Shown one piece after another: positions 1 through 9,510 of a DNA stretch of 64,000 nt. The DNA comes from Vibrio sp. SNU_ST1. Lineage in GTDB: Bacteria; Pseudomonadota; Gammaproteobacteria; Enterobacterales; Vibrionaceae. Every line of letters starts with the position of its first letter. The stretch's first letter is position 1. Made by a program: the position numbers and the translations under genes. Location of the stretch: assembly GCF_030563405.1 (NCBI RefSeq), contig NZ_CP130748.1, positions 2,480,001-2,544,000 of the forward strand, in the 5' to 3' direction. The notes below the pieces were generated by a model, which made no database searches, had not been told where the DNA came from, and worked only from the letters and a program-made list of their open reading frames with translations.

Positions 1-96
1 AACAAACAACTCTTCTGCGGCACGCGTAAAACTCAAGTGTCGAGCCGCTGCTTCAAACACTCTCAAGGAGTTTAATGGGGGTAATCGACGAGACAT
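1..96 (-). CDS. gcvA: GcvA, LysR-type glycine cleavage regulator (5' end only)
   Basis: The first 32 codons of a LysR-family regulator, cut by the window edge. The translation starts MSRRLPPLNSLRVFEAAARH, followed by the LSFTRAAEELFV recognition-helix region. This matches GcvA, which controls the glycine cleavage genes and, in enterobacteria, the divergent sRNA gene gcvB. The ATG is at 96. The identification is supported by the GcvB-like RNA that runs away from it on the plus strand. The effector domain lies outside the window. Confidence 0.85.
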   Translation of the reverse strand, partial: MSRRLPPLNSLRVFEAAARHLSFTRAAEELFV

Positions 97-116
97 AGTT
101 ACTCTCTAAATAAGCA

Positions 117-145
117 TTAGTTTTTTTTATCTGAAACATTATAAT
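117..145 (+). promoter_or_regulatory. Predicted gcvB promoter
   Basis: A perfect TATAAT lies at 140-145, with a poor -35 (around 117-122) that would fit an activator-dependent promoter. The ATTAG at 116-120 is the complement of CTAAT, a motif linked to GcvA binding. The start point would be near 152. The activator role is inferred from the enterobacterial gcvA-gcvB pair. Confidence 0.55.
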
Positions 146-151
146 TTGTCC

Positions 152-400
152 ATTGCCTAGCGGCCAGAGAAATTCTATATTTCATCCCGCAGCAGCTAGC
201 CTGAACGGCTTGATTCTCTCTAGAATCAATTGGCTTAGCTCCTGCGATGTTGTGTTTGCAAACTCGTTCTTTTCGAGTTAGGTAGAGTTCTACCAAATGT
301 TTTGTTGCAGTTCTATACTGAAACGAGGCATGTACTTCCTGTATTTATTTTGACCTGTCTGTCAAATTTGTTTACACCGCCTTATGGGCGGTGTTTTTTT
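152..400 (+). ncRNA. gcvB: GcvB small regulatory RNA
   Basis: GcvB is an Hfq-dependent sRNA that represses many amino-acid and peptide transporter mRNAs. The call rests on three elements in the expected order. A G/U-rich seed block, GATGTTGTGTTTGCAA, lies at 247-262. A CTTCCTGTA then CCTGTCTGTC segment lies at about 335-363. An ACACCGCC...GGCGGTGT terminator with a T run ends at 400. It is divergent from gcvA, as in enterobacteria. The 5' end is inferred from the TATAAT at 140-145. About 249 nt would be somewhat longer than the roughly 200 nt enterobacterial RNA, so the true start may be further downstream. Confidence 0.85.
374..400 (+). terminator. gcvB intrinsic terminator
   Basis: Inverted repeat ACACCGCC / GGCGGTGT followed by seven T residues; it forms the 3' end of the GcvB-like RNA. 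Confidence 0.9.
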
Positions 401-708
401 ATGTCCAAAGAAAAGTAACAATAAGTTTATCAATAGCTGTGCTAATTAATCTTTATTATTTGTCATCGTTAATCACAGAATTAGACACGCACTCAAATAA
501 ACAACTGAACACATACAAATAGAACCATTGAGTTGCACTAAAAAGTAACAGAATACTTCAAGTATACTCACACCTCTTCAGTTACATATAAACCCGCTTA
601 GAGCTCACCAGTTCTATCAATCAAAAATTTTAAAGCTAAGCATGACGATAGCACGCCCAAACTCACGCCTCTGTCTGACTACTGTTAATCCTTCAGAATA
701 GAAAATAA
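401..708. other. Intergenic stretch without recognised features
   Basis: AT-rich sequence between the gcvB terminator and the thiI terminator. No ORF with a credible ribosome binding site, no RNA gene and no repeat was seen. Confidence 0.5.
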
Positions 709-739
709 AAAAGCCGCTTACTTTTCAGTAAGCGGCTTT
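709..739 (-). terminator. thiI terminator
   Basis: Stem of about 12 bp, AAAGCCGCTTAC / GTAAGCGGCTTT, with an A/T-rich tail on both sides. It follows the thiI stop codon on the minus strand. Confidence 0.85.
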
Positions 740-770
740 GCAAAATTATTAACGGTTGGTCAACACACCA

Positions 771-2219
771 CTATGGGCGGTAAACCTTAACATTGTGGAA
801 GCCTTGCTCTTGCAAGTAAAGCGCTTGCAGACGACTCATGACGCCACGGTCACAGTACAACAAGTACTCTTTCGCTTGGTCTAGGTCACCAAACTGAGTC
901 GAAAGCTTGAAGAACGGGATGTGTTTAATTTCAACACCGTCGATCTCTAGTGGGCTTTCGTCTTCTTCGTCTGGGCTACGGATATCAAGAACGATAGCGT
1001 TCTCAGCAACCGCTTGAACTTGCTCCACTTCTGGTGCCTGTTCTTGGCTCTCTTTCTCGATATCACGGATATCCATAATACGAGCATTCTCAATCACTTG
1101 CTCTAGCACTTCGAAGTTAAACTTAGCTTCTTCCGCTTCTAGTTTGCCTTTCTTCGCTTTCACGGTTGGCTTCTTAGAGATAACACCACAATACTCAGGC
1201 ATTACTTTAGCGAAGTCTTCAGTACCAATCTTACGAGACAGGTCGATGATATCTTCTTTGTCCCAGTTGATTAGTGGACGAAGGATCAAAGTGTCCGTCA
1301 CGTTGTCGATATGACGCAGGTTAGTTAGCGTTTGGCTAGAAACCTGACCAAGAGCTTCACCCGTTACTAGTGCTTCGATACCGAAACGCTCTGCTACCAT
1401 ACCACCAGCACGCATGAACATACGCTTAAGAACAACGCCCATTTGGCCATCTTCAACGTTCTCAAGGATCTCTGCAACTACAGGTTCAAAATCGATAGAG
1501 ATGAACTTCACCTTTGCAGATGAGCCGTACTTATTCCATAGGTAGTGAGCCACTTGCTTAACGCCAATCTCATGTGCAGGACCACCAAGATTGAAGAAAC
1601 AGTAGTGAACCTTAGAACCACGTTTGATGTGCAGGTAGCTTGAAACACCAGAGTCGAAGCCGCCAGAGATCAAGCTCAGTAGATCTTCTTGAGTACCTAG
1701 AGGGAAACCACCAAGGCCTTTATGACGAGCCAAGACTTGGTTTAGCTTGTCGTTTGCCACTTCAACCTTAACAGTAACGTCAGGGTTCTTAAGCCTTACC
1801 TTCGCCGACTCAACCGCTTGATTTAGGCCACCACCTACATAACGCTCTAGCTCGATAGAGGTAAAGTCATGCTTACCACGACGCTTAGCACGTACTGAGA
1901 AAGTCTTACCTTCAATATCAGCACGGCTGCGCTCTAGTACTTGCTCGTAAATATCGTGCAAGTCTTTGAATTCAGACTGTTGTACTTCAAGAGAATGGTG
2001 AATACCAGGAGTGTGAGTCAGAGCCTCTAACACTTCTGTGTAGTATTGATCACTCTCAGACGTCACTTCGATATGATCGCGACGGTTGAATACCGCAACA
2101 CTTTCACAGCTACGCTGAATAACGTTACGAATGTTGCACTCTAGAATCCTTGTGAAGCGCTTACGCACCGATTCACTTTTTACAAAAATTTCCGGATGGG
2201 GCTTAACAATAAATTTCAT
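771..2219 (-). CDS. thiI: ThiI, tRNA 4-thiouridine sulfurtransferase
   Basis: ThiI adenylates U8 of tRNA and transfers persulfide sulfur to make 4-thiouridine; it also supplies sulfur for the thiazole of thiamine. At 482 aa it equals the E. coli protein in length. Order: N-terminal ferredoxin-like/THUMP region (about 1-165), PP-loop SGGFDSG (185-191), YCGVIS region, and a C-terminal rhodanese domain with the catalytic Cys456 in YCDRGVMS. It is monocistronic, ending at a strong hairpin. The rhodanese domain, absent from many ThiI proteins, fits gammaproteobacteria. Confidence 0.97.
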   Translation of the reverse strand: MKFIVKPHPEIFVKSESVRKRFTRILECNIRNVIQRSCESVAVFNRRDHIEVTSESDQYYTEVLEALTHTPGIHHSLEVQQSEFKDLHDIYEQVLERSRADIEGKTFSVRAKRRGKHDFTSIELERYVGGGLNQAVESAKVRLKNPDVTVKVEVANDKLNQVLARHKGLGGFPLGTQEDLLSLISGGFDSGVSSYLHIKRGSKVHYCFFNLGGPAHEIGVKQVAHYLWNKYGSSAKVKFISIDFEPVVAEILENVEDGQMGVVLKRMFMRAGGMVAERFGIEALVTGEALGQVSSQTLTNLRHIDNVTDTLILRPLINWDKEDIIDLSRKIGTEDFAKVMPEYCGVISKKPTVKAKKGKLEAEEAKFNFEVLEQVIENARIMDIRDIEKESQEQAPEVEQVQAVAENAIVLDIRSPDEEDESPLEIDGVEIKHIPFFKLSTQFGDLDQAKEYLLYCDRGVMSRLQALYLQEQGFHNVKVYRP

Positions 2220-2463
2220 AGTACTTTCACAACATTAATGTTCAAAATTTTGAAAACGCTCATTGCCAATAAATTAGAGAATTTACTAGGCACTTGAAGC
2301 AGGAATGGATCATATCTAAATCTAAGGGCGCGAATTATACATGAGAAAATCAAACAAGGAAAAGAGTGCGTGCTTTAACCTCATCATTAAGCTGCCTGTT
2401 ATTAAAAGTAGCAGATTTCGAAGCGACATAAGTACAGCCTTAGGAAGCTATGCACACAAGTAA

Positions 2464-2528
2464 AGAAAAAGCCCAACCTCTAACACTCTTTCTAGTTAAA
2501 GTGTATAAAGTTGAGCTTTGGGCGCCAT
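2464..2528 (-). terminator. pomAB terminator
   Basis: A long imperfect hairpin, with an outer stem GCCCAA/TTTGGGC and an inner ACACT/AGTGT pairing. On the minus strand it is followed by a T-rich tail, just after the pomB stop. The rest of the 2220-2557 gap (thiI upstream region) shows nothing clear. Confidence 0.6.
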
Positions 2529-2557
2529 TTACATATTAACAGGCGCGCACCTACAGG

Positions 2558-3505
2558 CTACTGACTAATAACAGGGACCTCTTCACTGTATAACGGCTCA
2601 CCCTGCATGATGCTGATCTCTACGCGGCGGTTTAGGCTGCGTTGCCATTCAGTATCATTCGGTTCTACTGGTTCAGTGTCGGCCATGCCACGTACTCTCA
2701 AGCGTTGATGAGAGAACCCACGCACCTTCTCCATCTCTTGAGCAACAGATACTGCTCGCTGAGATGACAAATCCCAATTCGAGCGATAAAGCTCTGAATC
2801 AAGACGTTGATTATCAGTATGCCCAGAGATTCGAACAATACCGGGCACATCTTTAACAAGCTCAGCAACCTGTCTCACCAATGGTCGGAACTTAGGCTGT
2901 AGGAAAGCGGAACCTGATGGGAAGGCGCCTTTTTCACGAATTCGAATCACAATTTGCTGGCCAAGGTTTTCCACCTCAATCGCGCCTTGGTCGATCTCTC
3001 GCTCCAACGCCTTCTTGATGCTTTCCATCAAGGTTTCCATCTCTTGAGACTGTTCTTGAGCTTGCTGTTGCTGCTGATCTGATTCTGAGTTTTGGTTGTT
3101 GTGCGCAGAAACCTCTGCTGATTTACCACCCGTCATCTTGCCCTGATCACGCATCGTACCGCCAGCACGCTCAGATTCCCCTTCATGAAACTCTAGGGTT
3201 TGCTGCGTAATATCAATGGTTTGCTGCATGATTACATCAATAGGCGTTGGTTCTGGGCGACCAGGACGAAACTCCTGCGCAATAATGCTGGTACCTTTAG
3301 GAATGTCTTTCACTTCCAAGCGGTTTTGTACACCAAACGCGAATTTCATTGAGCCTGCGATCTGTTTAAATTTCAGTACGTCCATCTCAGAGAATGAGAG
3401 CAGCAGTACAAAAAAACACATCAACAATGACATCAAGTCAGCAAATGTTCCCATCCATTGTGGTAAACCCGGAGGGGGACATTTACATGGATTTTCTTCA
3501 TCCAT
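2558..3505 (-). CDS. pomB: PomB, stator protein of the Na+-driven polar flagellar motor
   Basis: A MotB-family stator subunit that anchors the PomA/PomB ion channel to peptidoglycan. At 315 aa it matches Vibrio PomB. A single membrane segment (about residues 20-45) carries the ion-binding aspartate in TFADLMSLLMCFF (Asp23 here, Asp24 in V. alginolyticus because this N-terminus is one residue shorter). A glutamine-rich linker follows at about 125-160, then an OmpA-like domain with the SGHTDN and NRRVEI motifs. It starts 11 nt after pomA. The near identity of the membrane segment to Vibrio PomB supports Na+ rather than H+ coupling. Confidence 0.96.
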   Translation of the reverse strand: MDEENPCKCPPPGLPQWMGTFADLMSLLMCFFVLLLSFSEMDVLKFKQIAGSMKFAFGVQNRLEVKDIPKGTSIIAQEFRPGRPEPTPIDVIMQQTIDITQQTLEFHEGESERAGGTMRDQGKMTGGKSAEVSAHNNQNSESDQQQQQAQEQSQEMETLMESIKKALEREIDQGAIEVENLGQQIVIRIREKGAFPSGSAFLQPKFRPLVRQVAELVKDVPGIVRISGHTDNQRLDSELYRSNWDLSSQRAVSVAQEMEKVRGFSHQRLRVRGMADTEPVEPNDTEWQRSLNRRVEISIMQGEPLYSEEVPVISQ

Positions 3506-3516
3506 TTTTATTCCCC

Positions 3517-4281
3517 TTAAGCGATTTCACCATCAATCGTACGTTTACCTTCATTAAGGTAACTCTTCAGGTAACCGTCAATAACTCGTGGGTTTTGACC
3601 ATCTTGAATCGCGAGTACGCCATCCATCACCAAACGACGATTCAGTGTCTCTTGGTCACGACGTAGCGCAAGCTTGTCCGCGATAGGGAAGAACACCATG
3701 TTCGAAAGAATTGCACCATATAGAGTGGTTAAAAGTGCAACCGCCATCGCCGGCCCGATCGCTTTTGGATCATCCATGTTCGAAAGCATGGCAACCAAAC
3801 CAACCAAGGTACCAATCATACCCATTGCCGGTGCAACATCACCAAAAGCTGTAAATACTTTAGCGCCCTGTTCGTGACGTTCTGTGGTTAACGCGATGTC
3901 TTTTTGCAGTGCTGCACGCACTACATCACCATCATGACCATCAACCAATAGGTCGATGCCCTTTTGCATGAAACTGTTGCTGATTTCCATCTCTTCAAGT
4001 GCTAAGAAACCGCCTTTACGCGCGGCATCCGCCATCTCTACGACTTTAGCAATAAGATCTTCTGGCTCATCGGCTTTAAACATAAATGCTTTACCGGCAA
4101 TTTTTGCCGCACCAAAGAACTGTCCCATGGTGAATTTCATTAGAACAACAAACGTTGAACCACCAATCACGATCAAAACGGATGTCGTGTCATAGAACAT
4201 CCCGAGGCTTCCACCTAGGATCATTGCCATAATTACGAAGGCAAATCCACCAATCAAACCTATTAGGGTTGCTAAATCCAC
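3517..4281 (-). CDS. pomA: PomA, stator channel subunit of the Na+-driven polar flagellar motor
   Basis: A MotA/ExbB-family protein of 254 aa with four membrane segments (about 1-25, 30-55, 145-170 and 185-205). It surrounds PomB to form the sodium channel that powers the polar flagellum. The cytoplasmic loop between helices 2 and 3 (about 60-145) holds the charged residues that interact with the rotor protein FliG. It is the first gene of pomAB and is divergent from xseB across a gap of about 300 nt in which I see no clear motif. Confidence 0.96.
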   Translation of the reverse strand: MDLATLIGLIGGFAFVIMAMILGGSLGMFYDTTSVLIVIGGSTFVVLMKFTMGQFFGAAKIAGKAFMFKADEPEDLIAKVVEMADAARKGGFLALEEMEISNSFMQKGIDLLVDGHDGDVVRAALQKDIALTTERHEQGAKVFTAFGDVAPAMGMIGTLVGLVAMLSNMDDPKAIGPAMAVALLTTLYGAILSNMVFFPIADKLALRRDQETLNRRLVMDGVLAIQDGQNPRVIDGYLKSYLNEGKRTIDGEIA

Positions 4282-4579
4282 TGAGCACTCCTCATGCTTT
4301 TTTACAGTTCTACGTCGACGATAATATTCTTATCGGCAAGACTATAAGATCTTTTAGTTAATTCTTCGTCTAAGTATCACACTTTTCGTTTTTGAATCAC
4401 AACTATTGGCTTACTTTGGACTTATCCAAAGCGTATAAACTCGATAAAGCCACGGTTATTCAATCAAAGTAAATTCAAGCGCCTTAAAAACGAACTTTCT
4501 AGCAAAAATTCTTGGTTACATTTGACCATCTCAGCGGCCTAGGGTAACGTTCGTTCATCTTTCCAAACGCAGATTTATT

Positions 4580-4822
4580 ATGGCTACTAAGAAACCTGAA
4601 AATATGAGCTTTGAAGCGGCTATCGAAGAGCTTGACGGCTTGGTTGATCAACTAGAAAATGGTGATCTAGCTTTAGATGATGCGCTGAAAAAGTTCGAAC
4701 GAGGCATCTCCCTCGCTCGTGCTGGTCAAAGTAAACTAAACGACGCTGAACAGCGTGTTAGCATCCTGCTGCAAAATGATGAAAATGCAGAACTGAGTGA
4801 CTTTAACCCACAACCTGAATAA
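4580..4822 (+). CDS. xseB: XseB, exonuclease VII small subunit
   Basis: 80 aa with the family pattern MSFEAAIEELDGLVDQLE, then a second helix LDDALKKFERGISL. It forms a long helical hairpin that binds the large subunit XseA. Exonuclease VII degrades single-stranded DNA in both directions. It is first in the xseB-ispA-dxs unit, a gene order common in gammaproteobacteria. xseA is not in this window. Confidence 0.95.
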   Translation: MATKKPENMSFEAAIEELDGLVDQLENGDLALDDALKKFERGISLARAGQSKLNDAEQRVSILLQNDENAELSDFNPQPE

Positions 4823-4830
4823 CAAATTGT

Positions 4831-5727
4831 ATGAGATCCCCTATGATCGAGACGTTATTGTCTTATCAAGCACGTAATAACGAGCAACTTAACCTTTGGC
4901 TTGATCGCCTGCCACACCAAAATCAGAATCTCATTAACGCGATGCGTTATGGGTTACTTTTAGGCGGCAAACGCGCACGTCCATTTCTTGTATATATTAC
5001 AGGGGAAATGCTCGGCTGCACCGTTAAAGAACTCGACACTCCAGCCTCTGCAATTGAATGTATTCATGCCTATTCTCTGATTCACGACGACCTCCCAGCA
5101 ATGGACGACGACGAATTGCGTCGTGGCCATCAGACTTGTCACATCAAATACGATGAAGCAACGGCAATTTTGACGGGCGATGCACTACAAACTCTCGCGT
5201 TTACTATACTTGCGGAAGGCACATTAAGTGCTGACGGGGAAAGCAATCGCGTTCGAATGATTCAACGTCTAGCAGAGGCCTCTGGTGCACAAGGTATGTG
5301 TATTGGACAAGCTCTTGATATTGAAGCTGAAAACCGCTCTGTCACGCTAGAAGAGTTAGAAGAAGTTCACCGTAACAAGACTGGTGCTCTAATGAAGAGT
5401 GCAATTCGTTTAGGTGCTCTGGCTGCTGGCGAAAAAGCGTTTGAAGTGATGCCTCAATTAGACAAGTACGCCGATGCCATTGGATTAGCATTCCAAGTTC
5501 AGGATGATATTTTAGATATCATTAGCGATACCGAAACTTTGGGTAAACCACAGGGCTCTGACCAAGAATTGAACAAAAGCACCTACCCTTCTTTGTTAGG
5601 TTTAGAGGGCGCTCAAGAAAAAGCGCAAACTCTGCTACAGGAAGCGCTTCAAGCTTTGGCTGCAATCCCATACAATACCCAGTTACTCGAAGAGTTCGCC
5701 CGATACGTCATCGAGCGCAAGAACTAA
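4831..5727 (+). CDS. ispA: IspA, (2E,6E)-farnesyl diphosphate synthase
   Basis: A trans-isoprenyl diphosphate synthase that condenses IPP with DMAPP and then GPP to make farnesyl diphosphate for quinones and undecaprenyl carriers. The first aspartate-rich motif is HDDLPAMDDDELRRG, with the insertion typical of bacterial FPP synthases. The second is VQDDILD. The GGKRARP substrate-binding segment is present. It follows xseB by 8 nt. The start at 4831 gives MRSPMIETLL; an internal ATG at 4843 (MIETLLSYQ) agrees better with the usual family start and may be the true one. Confidence 0.96.
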   Translation: MRSPMIETLLSYQARNNEQLNLWLDRLPHQNQNLINAMRYGLLLGGKRARPFLVYITGEMLGCTVKELDTPASAIECIHAYSLIHDDLPAMDDDELRRGHQTCHIKYDEATAILTGDALQTLAFTILAEGTLSADGESNRVRMIQRLAEASGAQGMCIGQALDIEAENRSVTLEELEEVHRNKTGALMKSAIRLGALAAGEKAFEVMPQLDKYADAIGLAFQVQDDILDIISDTETLGKPQGSDQELNKSTYPSLLGLEGAQEKAQTLLQEALQALAAIPYNTQLLEEFARYVIERKN

Positions 5728-5748
5728 GACAATAAGCGCGCATTACCT

Positions 5749-7632
5749 ATGACTCTTGATATATCCAAGTACCCAACTCTTGCTTTGGCTGATAAGCCAG
5801 AGGATTTGCGTCTCCTTCCAAAAGAGACGCTTACACAGCTTTGTGATGAATTACGCACCTACCTTCTAAACTCAGTGAGCCAGTCAAGTGGCCACCTAGC
5901 GTCGGGCTTAGGTACGGTAGAGCTAACCGTTGCTCTGCACTACGTGTACAACACGCCTTTTGACCAGTTGATTTGGGATGTTGGCCACCAAGCATACCCG
6001 CACAAAATTCTAACGGGTCGCCGCGACCGCTTGTCGACTATCCGTCAAAAAGATGGACTGCACCCATTCCCATGGCGTCAAGAGAGCGAATACGACACGC
6101 TTTCTGTTGGTCACTCTTCAACATCGATCAGCGCCGGACTTGGTATGGCGATCAGTGCGAAGAAAGAAGGTAAGAACCGTAAAGTCGTGAGTGTGATTGG
6201 TGATGGCGCGATTACCGCAGGTATGGCCTTCGAAGCGATGAACCACGCGGGTGATATTCACAATGACATGCTGGTTATCCTGAACGATAACGAGATGTCG
6301 ATCTCTGAAAACGTCGGTGCTCTGAACAATCATCTAGCTCAAGTTCTTTCTGGCAGTCTTTACACGTCAATTCGTGAGGGCGGCAAGAAAGTGCTATCAG
6401 GCGTACCGCCGATTAAAGAGCTCGTTCGTCGTACAGAAGAACATCTAAAAGGCATGGTTGTCCCTGGCACTATGTTTGAAGAGTTAGGCTTTAACTACAT
6501 TGGTCCGGTTGACGGTCACGATGTGAATGAGCTGATTAAAACGCTTAAGAACATGAGAGACCTAAAAGGTCCTCAGTTCCTGCATATCATGACGAAGAAG
6601 GGCAAAGGCTACGAACCAGCAGAGAAAGATCCAATCGGTTACCACGGCGTACCGAAATTCGATCCAGCACACTCAAGTCTGCCTAAAAGCACCAGCTCTA
6701 AACCAACTTTCTCTAAGATTTTTGGCGACTTCCTGTGTGATATGGCTGCGCAAGATCCTAAGCTGATGGCAATTACGCCAGCAATGCGTGAAGGTTCTGG
6801 CATGGTACGTTTCTCGAAAGAGTACCCAGAGCAATACTTCGATGTAGCGATTGCTGAGCAGCATGCTGTGACGCTAGCAACGGGTATGGCGATTGCGGGT
6901 GATAAACCGATTGTGGCTATCTACTCGACTTTCCTACAACGTGGCTACGATCAACTGATCCACGATGTAGCAATCATGGACTTGCCAGTCATGTTCGCTA
7001 TTGACCGTGCAGGTCTTGTCGGTGCCGATGGTCAAACACACCAAGGTGCGTTCGACTTAAGCTTTATGCGTTGTATTCCAAACATGGTGATCATGGCACC
7101 AAGCGACGAAAACGAATGTCGCCAAATGCTTTACACTGGCCACCAGCACACAGGTCCAAGTGCCGTTCGTTATCCTCGTGGTAATGGCATGGGTACCGAG
7201 ATTCAAAGTGAATTTACTGCACTTGAGATTGGTAAAGGTCGTATCATTCGCGAAAGCAAAAAAGCAAAAGATGGATCAAAAGTCGCTATCCTAAGTTTCG
7301 GTACTTTCCTTGAGAGTGCACTTCAAACCGCAGACGCTATCGATGCGACAGTGGCTGATATGCGCTTTGTAAAGCCACTCGATGAAGCTCTGATCAAACA
7401 ACTTTCCGCCGACCACGATGTACTTGTAACAATCGAAGAAAACGCGATTGCAGGTGGCGCGGGCGCAGGTGTGATTGAATTCTTGATGCAAGAGAAACTA
7501 CTGATGCCAGTATTGAACCTTGGTCTACCAGACAAGTTTATTGCTCAAGGAACACAGGGTGAGCTTCATGAAGAGCTTGGCTTAGACGCGAAAGGTATTG
7601 AGAAGTCGATCTCTGACTATCTTGCTAAATAA
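5749..7632 (+). CDS. dxs: Dxs, 1-deoxy-D-xylulose-5-phosphate synthase
   Basis: A thiamine-diphosphate enzyme that condenses pyruvate and glyceraldehyde 3-phosphate, the first step of the MEP isoprenoid pathway. At 627 aa it is of normal length. The N-terminal TPP domain holds [15 protein letters not shown] and [15 protein letters not shown]...LNDN. The central transketolase domain holds [17 protein letters not shown]-terminal transketolase domain follows. It is 21 nt after ispA, so IPP-dependent FPP synthesis and the pathway entry enzyme are co-transcribed. Confidence 0.97.
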   Translation: MTLDISKYPTLALADKPEDLRLLPKETLTQLCDELRTYLLNSVSQSSGHLASGLGTVELTVALHYVYNTPFDQLIWDVGHQAYPHKILTGRRDRLSTIRQKDGLHPFPWRQESEYDTLSVGHSSTSISAGLGMAISAKKEGKNRKVVSVIGDGAITAGMAFEAMNHAGDIHNDMLVILNDNEMSISENVGALNNHLAQVLSGSLYTSIREGGKKVLSGVPPIKELVRRTEEHLKGMVVPGTMFEELGFNYIGPVDGHDVNELIKTLKNMRDLKGPQFLHIMTKKGKGYEPAEKDPIGYHGVPKFDPAHSSLPKSTSSKPTFSKIFGDFLCDMAAQDPKLMAITPAMREGSGMVRFSKEYPEQYFDVAIAEQHAVTLATGMAIAGDKPIVAIYSTFLQRGYDQLIHDVAIMDLPVMFAIDRAGLVGADGQTHQGAFDLSFMRCIPNMVIMAPSDENECRQMLYTGHQHTGPSAVRYPRGNGMGTEIQSEFTALEIGKGRIIRESKKAKDGSKVAILSFGTFLESALQTADAIDATVADMRFVKPLDEALIKQLSADHDVLVTIEENAIAGGAGAGVIEFLMQEKLLMPVLNLGLPDKFIAQGTQGELHEELGLDAKGIEKSISDYLAK

Positions 7633-7664
7633 CCTTAACACGTAAGCCCGTAAGCTCCGCAAAC

Positions 7665-7695
7665 AAAAAAGGTTGGCCCTAGGGTCAACCTTTTT
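7665..7695. terminator. Shared terminator between dxs and pgpA
   Basis: Stem AAAAAGGTTGGCC / GGTCAACCTTTTT. It lies between convergent genes with A and T runs on both sides, so it can serve both. Confidence 0.85.
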
Positions 7696-7751
7696 AGTAT
7701 CCGAAACTTAGCTTAATGTGCTTGCAACTAAATCTTAATCCTTCAGCTAAC

Positions 7752-8261
7752 TTAAACTAACCAGCCCGCGAAATGTGCCACTGCGTACAAAGCAACAGCC
7801 GCCATAATACCTGCCACAATATCATCAATCATGATACCTAAGCCGCCGTGTACTCGTTTGTCTAGCCAGCCAATAGGCCAAGGCTTCACCATATCGAAAA
7901 AGCGAAATAGGACAAAACCAGTGAATAACCATTTCCAGTCATCCGTAGGGATATTCAATAAAGGCACTAGGCCCATGGTGATCCAAAAGCCCGCAAACTC
8001 ATCCCACACAATAGAGCCATGGTCGTGTACACCCATATCATCAGATGTCACCTGGCAGATCTTGATACCAATAATACAACTAACAACCACTACTGCGACA
8101 TAAGCAGGGAAAGGTAACTGAACCAGCAATAGATAAAATGGGATCGACGCAAGCGTGCCCATGGTGCCAGGAATTATCGGCGATAAGCCACTACCAAAAC
8201 CCGTTGCCAGTAAGTGCCAAGGGTTTTTAAGAGAAATAAGATAAAGTGGATTTGTCATCAA
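7752..8261 (-). CDS. pgpA: PgpA, phosphatidylglycerophosphatase A
   Basis: A membrane enzyme that dephosphorylates phosphatidylglycerophosphate to phosphatidylglycerol. At 169 aa it carries the family signatures NPWHLLATGFGSGLSPIIPG, MGVHDHGSIVWDE and VHGGLGIMIDDI. Several hydrophobic segments are visible. Its start overlaps the thiL stop by 4 nt (ATGA), so translation is probably coupled. The thiL-pgpA neighbourhood is common in gammaproteobacteria although the pathways are unrelated. Confidence 0.95.
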   Translation of the reverse strand: MMTNPLYLISLKNPWHLLATGFGSGLSPIIPGTMGTLASIPFYLLLVQLPFPAYVAVVVVSCIIGIKICQVTSDDMGVHDHGSIVWDEFAGFWITMGLVPLLNIPTDDWKWLFTGFVLFRFFDMVKPWPIGWLDKRVHGGLGIMIDDIVAGIMAAVALYAVAHFAGWLV

Positions 8262-9235
8262 TTAACCTTAAAGTGATCGTAACCAGTTAAGTTCCAGCTT
8301 AGTGGTTCACCATTATTGTGTAATTCAAAATATTCTACAGGTCTTATCTGGCCAATGCAGGTGACTTTTGTGCCAGTGTGCGACAAAGCACTTTCCAATG
8401 AACCTTTATTCTCTTCAGGTACAGTAAAGCAGAGTTCATACTCTTCACCACTGGTCAACGCATACTGTTGAGCCGAAGCAATATCAGATGTGAACTGGCG
8501 TAGTTCTGGAGAAATTGGCAACGCACTCACATCAATGCTTGCACCGACCTGAGAACGCTTAAGGATATGTTTTAAATCGGCAATAACGCCATCAGAGATA
8601 TCAATAGCCGATGAAGCTAGGTTCACGAGAGCTTGACCCACCAATACTCGTGGAGAGCTAATGTAGTGCCTCTCTTCTAGCTCAAGTGCATAAGGCTTAG
8701 CTTTGTTCTGTTCAGGGGCTAATATCACCTCTAGACCCGCTTTGCTGTCGCCTAAGTTGCCCGTTACGTAAATCCAGTCACCCACTTTCGCGCCATCTCT
8801 GCGTAGTGCTCGACCTTCCGGTACAAAGCCCTGCACAGTAAGCGTTAAACTCAGCGGCCCCTTGGTCGTGTCACCACCAATAAGTTGAATACCAAAGTAG
8901 TCTGCAAGTTTGAAAAAAGAATCACAGAAGGGAGCAAGCCACGCTTCATCGACTTCAGGCATGGTTAAGGCAAATGAAACCCAAGCTGGCGTCGCACCCA
9001 TTGCCGCAAGGTCGCTAATATTTGAAGCCAACGCCTTGTGTGCCACCCATGCCGGATTCGCCTCTGCTAAAAAGTGCGTACCCGCGACTAAGGTATCCGT
9101 GCTAATCGCTATCTCAACATTGCCCGGCGCTTTGACCAAAGCACAGTCATCGCCAGCAGCTAGAAGAACGTCTTTACGTTGTGGTTGTCGATTTACAAAA
9201 TATTTTTCAATCAGGTTAAATTCGCCAGACATCAC
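8258..9235 (-). CDS. thiL: ThiL, thiamine-monophosphate kinase
   Basis: It phosphorylates thiamine monophosphate to thiamine diphosphate with ATP. At 325 aa it has the same length as E. coli ThiL. It opens with GEFNLIEKYF, and AAGDDCALV and STDTLVAGTHF form the metal/ATP site. IGGDTTKG and AIDISDGVIADL are further AIR-synthase-fold motifs. A terminator and a dispersed repeat separate it from nusB upstream, so thiL-pgpA may have its own promoter even though the conserved order suggests an ancestral operon. Confidence 0.96.
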   Translation of the reverse strand: MMSGEFNLIEKYFVNRQPQRKDVLLAAGDDCALVKAPGNVEIAISTDTLVAGTHFLAEANPAWVAHKALASNISDLAAMGATPAWVSFALTMPEVDEAWLAPFCDSFFKLADYFGIQLIGGDTTKGPLSLTLTVQGFVPEGRALRRDGAKVGDWIYVTGNLGDSKAGLEVILAPEQNKAKPYALELEERHYISSPRVLVGQALVNLASSAIDISDGVIADLKHILKRSQVGASIDVSALPISPELRQFTSDIASAQQYALTSGEEYELCFTVPEENKGSLESALSHTGTKVTCIGQIRPVEYFELHNNGEPLSWNLTGYDHFKVN

Positions 9236-9270
9236 ATGCCCTATCTTTAGTCTTCATACAAATCACTGTA

Positions 9271-9438
9271 ATTATACCAATCACAGTAAGTAAGTGATCA
9301 AAATTAGCGTAGGGAAAAGGCTTGAGAACAAGGCAGAATTTTTCGATAAGTAGTTATTCTACAATCAAAAATTCTAACGCAGTTATCGAGCGTTTTAGCA
9401 AGCTAGGGTGACCAGTTATTTACTACGATTGGTATTAT
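9271..9438. repeat. Dispersed ~170 bp repeat with inverted ends (copy 1)
   Basis: The left end, TATACCAATCACAGTAA, and the right end, TTTACTACGATTGGTATTA, are imperfect inverted repeats sharing the core ATACCAATC. The interior (GGCTTGAGAACAAGGCAG, TCGATAAGTAGTTATTCTAC, GACCAGTTATTTACTACG) recurs almost unchanged at 58971-59145. It contains no ORF. It looks like a non-autonomous MITE-like or structured-RNA repeat. It lies between the nusB terminator and thiL. Confidence 0.85.
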
Positions 9439-9461
9439 TGATATTACAGAAATTTAGTTAC

Positions 9462-9490
9462 AAAAAAGGCCAGCATGAAAGCTGACCTTT
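9462..9490 (-). terminator. nusB terminator
   Basis: On the minus strand, stem AAAGGTCAGC / GCTGGCCTTT followed by a T run, 20 nt after the nusB stop. Confidence 0.85.
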
Positions 9491-9510
9491 AGATTCAATA
9501 TACGAACGTC

